Shown: piece by piece, positions 21,100 through 22,139 of the stretch
How the letters are laid out: every line of letters begins with the position of its first letter
How positions within the stretch are numbered: position 1 is the stretch's first letter
Assembly: GCA_050045915.1 (NCBI GenBank)
Contig: JBNGCR010000080.1
Location: forward strand, 1-22,139
Reading direction: 5' to 3'
Source of the DNA: Limnospira sp050045915
GTDB taxonomy: Bacteria; Cyanobacteriota; Cyanobacteriia; Cyanobacteriales; Microcoleaceae
Length of the DNA stretch: 22,139 bases
Program-made: the position numbers and the translations under genes
The notes under the pieces: model-generated
What the model saw: the letters and a program-made list of their open reading frames with translations, nothing else
What the model was told of the DNA's origin: nothing
The model's database searches: none

Positions 21100-21419
21100 G
21101 GGGCTGTGGCTCAGTTGGATAGAGCAAGCGCCTCCTGAAGAATCGGGCACCATGTGGGGAAACCCCTTGTGTGAATGTGGTCAAACTCAAGGAAGCCTAA
21201 GTTCATCCGATGATGGATAGGGTAATCTTGAGCCAAGCTCTACTCCCTCGGGGTGGAGAAGGTGCAGAGACTGGTTTGAGGGGTCGGGTTGACGGCTTCT
21301 CGAACGTAACGGCCACCACCTACGGGCGGTTCGCCTAGGGTGAAGGGATAGTCCAGAGAGTGGGGAAACTCACACAAATCTGAAGCGCTAGGTCGCCGGT
21401 TCGAGTCCGGCCAGTCCCG
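21100..21419 (+). tRNA. tRNA-Arg(CCU), interrupted by a group I intron
   Basis: Exon 1 is 21100-21136 and exon 2 is 21383-21419; joined they fold as a full tRNA. Acceptor GGGGCTG pairs with CAGTCCC (one G-U), discriminator G. The D arm is GCTC/GAGC. The anticodon stem is AGCGC/GCGCT with loop CTCCTAA, anticodon CCU. The T arm is GCCGG/CCGGC with loop TTCGAGT. CCA is not encoded. The intron sits between U36 and A37, the site known for tRNA-Arg(CCU) group I introns in other bacteria. The tRNA reads AGG codons. Standard tRNA finders can miss it because the anticodon loop is split. Confidence 0.92.
21137..21382 (+). ncRNA. Group I self-splicing intron in tRNA-Arg(CCU)
   Basis: A 246-nt ribozyme that splices itself from the tRNA precursor. 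The exon before it ends in U and the intron ends in G, as group I introns require. Core elements are visible: P/Q-like AATCTTGAGCCAAGC (21224-21238), R GGTGCAGAGACT (21261-21272) and S AAGGGATAGTCC (21343-21354), whose GACT and AGTC halves form P7. There is no open frame for a homing endonuclease. The elements resemble the IC3-type cyanobacterial tRNA-Leu intron. P1 pairing was not settled by eye. Confidence 0.88.
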
Positions 21420-21530
21420 TTTTCGACGATATTGAACAGACAGGCTGAGGTGTCGGGGGCATCTGCAAACCGCCCCGAAACGGGCGATCGCAATTTTCCG
21501 GTTCGGAATCGATACTCGACTGGAAATTTT

Positions 21531-21556
21531 CCCCCGTCCAGAACGGACGGCGGGGG
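21531..21556. repeat. GC-rich stem-loop CCGTCC/GGACGG
   Basis: CCGTCC (21534-21539) and GGACGG (21545-21550) with a 5-base loop, extended by CCC/GGG after a bulged C. It lies between the tRNA and the NTPase gene. No T-run follows; the 182 bases between the two genes show nothing else. Confidence 0.4.
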
Positions 21557-21601
21557 CGGAGAATGGGAAAGAGAATCAAACAATTGTCGGGAGAAATTCG
21601 G

Positions 21602-22139
21602 ATGTCCCTAAATCTCGGAAAGTTTTTTCGAGCCTGCAATCCTCGCTACACTCTCAACATGGCGAATTCGGAGGATCGGCAATACTACATCGATTTTGCG
21701 CCGGTGCGGGGGTCTAACGTGATTCGGGAACTGAAGCGGACGATCGCCTTTTCCCTCGAAGAACCCACCTGCCAGCTTTTTACCGGACACATCGGCTGCG
21801 GCAAATCCACCGAACTGTCCCGGTTGAAAACGGAGTTGGAGGCGGAAAAATTTCACGTCGTCTATTTTGAGTCTTCCCAAGATCTGGATATGGCGGATGT
21901 GGATATCAGCGATATTTTACTGGCGATCGCCCGCCAAGTGTCCCAGAGTCTCGAAGCCAGCGGCATTTCCCTGCAACCCAAGCGCTTTCAAAGTCTCCTC
22001 CAGGGTGCCGCCAACCTCCTCAACGCCGATATCACCGCCTTTAAAGGCAATATTCCCTTCGTGGGAGATGTCGGTGTCAGCACGGAATCGGAAAGCTTTT
22101 CCCTCGCCTTCGGCATCGGGGAAATTACCGCCAAAGCCA
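21602..22139 (+). CDS. P-loop NTPase (AAA/STAND-like), 5' part
   Basis: The first 179 residues of a protein that runs off the window. FFRACNPRYTL (8-18) and EDRQYYIDFAPVRGSNVI (24-41) lead into the Walker A loop GHIGCGKST (62-70), then KFHVVYFESSQDLDMADVDI, where the second beta strand and acidic residues of such ATPases lie, and a helical region with ILLAIARQVSQSLE. Similar P-loop proteins, usually 400 residues or more, are frequent in filamentous cyanobacteria and are described only as P-loop NTPase fold proteins. ATG 21602 has GGGAG about eight bases upstream. The function is unknown; a signalling or defence role is possible for STAND-like ATPases but cannot be judged from this fragment. 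Confidence 0.8.
   Translation, partial: MSLNLGKFFRACNPRYTLNMANSEDRQYYIDFAPVRGSNVIRELKRTIAFSLEEPTCQLFTGHIGCGKSTELSRLKTELEAEKFHVVYFESSQDLDMADVDISDILLAIARQVSQSLEASGISLQPKRFQSLLQGAANLLNADITAFKGNIPFVGDVGVSTESESFSLAFGIGEITAKA

Overview
The window reads as chromosomal DNA of a cyanobacterium, most likely a filamentous one of fairly high GC. The cyanobacterial signs are the very frequent octamer GCGATCGC (HIP1), a one-helix high-light-inducible protein, a tocopherol cyclase, an Alr4036-type FMN protein, several families of short dispersed palindromes, a MITE, heptamer tandem repeats and a tRNA interrupted by a group I intron. Two runs of exactly 100 N (10006-10105 and 15789-15888) are scaffold gaps of unknown true size, so the window is three contigs joined. 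No genome was searched; the assignments come from motifs and family recognition.

Layout. 1-406: the tail of an unidentified gene and a small ORF with an amber codon close to its apparent start. 630-4157: a single-chain MmeI-like (type IIL) restriction-modification protein whose specificity region is conspicuously AT-rich. 4375-7346: three exported proteins, namely a TolB-like propeller lipoprotein, an HtrA-type protease carrying two PPC domains, and a small secreted protein built on a close copy of the second PPC domain. 7458-8762 (minus strand): a high-light-inducible protein and the succinate dehydrogenase iron-sulfur subunit, with a 101-bp MITE sitting at the sdhB promoter. 9220-13416: a cofactor neighbourhood with queD, cobU (cut by the first gap), a response regulator/EAL phosphodiesterase, an MMADHC-like cobalamin-trafficking protein and bioD. 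13480-13749: a free-standing 5S rRNA gene with its own promoter and terminator. 13926-15764: a Ser/Thr kinase fused to an FGE/C-type-lectin-like domain, ending next to the second gap. 16069-17991: a P1B-2 zinc/cadmium ATPase. 18434-21020: cysE, a convergent PPOX-family FMN protein whose stop codon overlaps that of cysE, and a tocopherol cyclase. 21100-21419: tRNA-Arg(CCU) split by a 246-nt group I intron. From 21602: the start of a P-loop NTPase that runs off the window.

How it fits together. Most genes are single transcription units on alternating strands; there is no long operon. The envelope trio shares export signals and, for two of the three, a PPC module. cobU and the MMADHC-like gene both concern cobalamin, but the REC-EAL gene and a gap lie between them. 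The most interesting points are: the MITE that appears to supply the sdhB -10 box; AT-rich repeats that contain the stop codons of three unrelated genes; the orphan 5S gene; the intron-bearing tRNA-Arg; the AT-rich target-recognition module of the MmeI-like enzyme; and the C-terminus of the kinase-FGE protein, which looks like a variable region of a diversity-generating retroelement whose template and reverse transcriptase, if present, would have to lie in the adjacent gap or outside the window.
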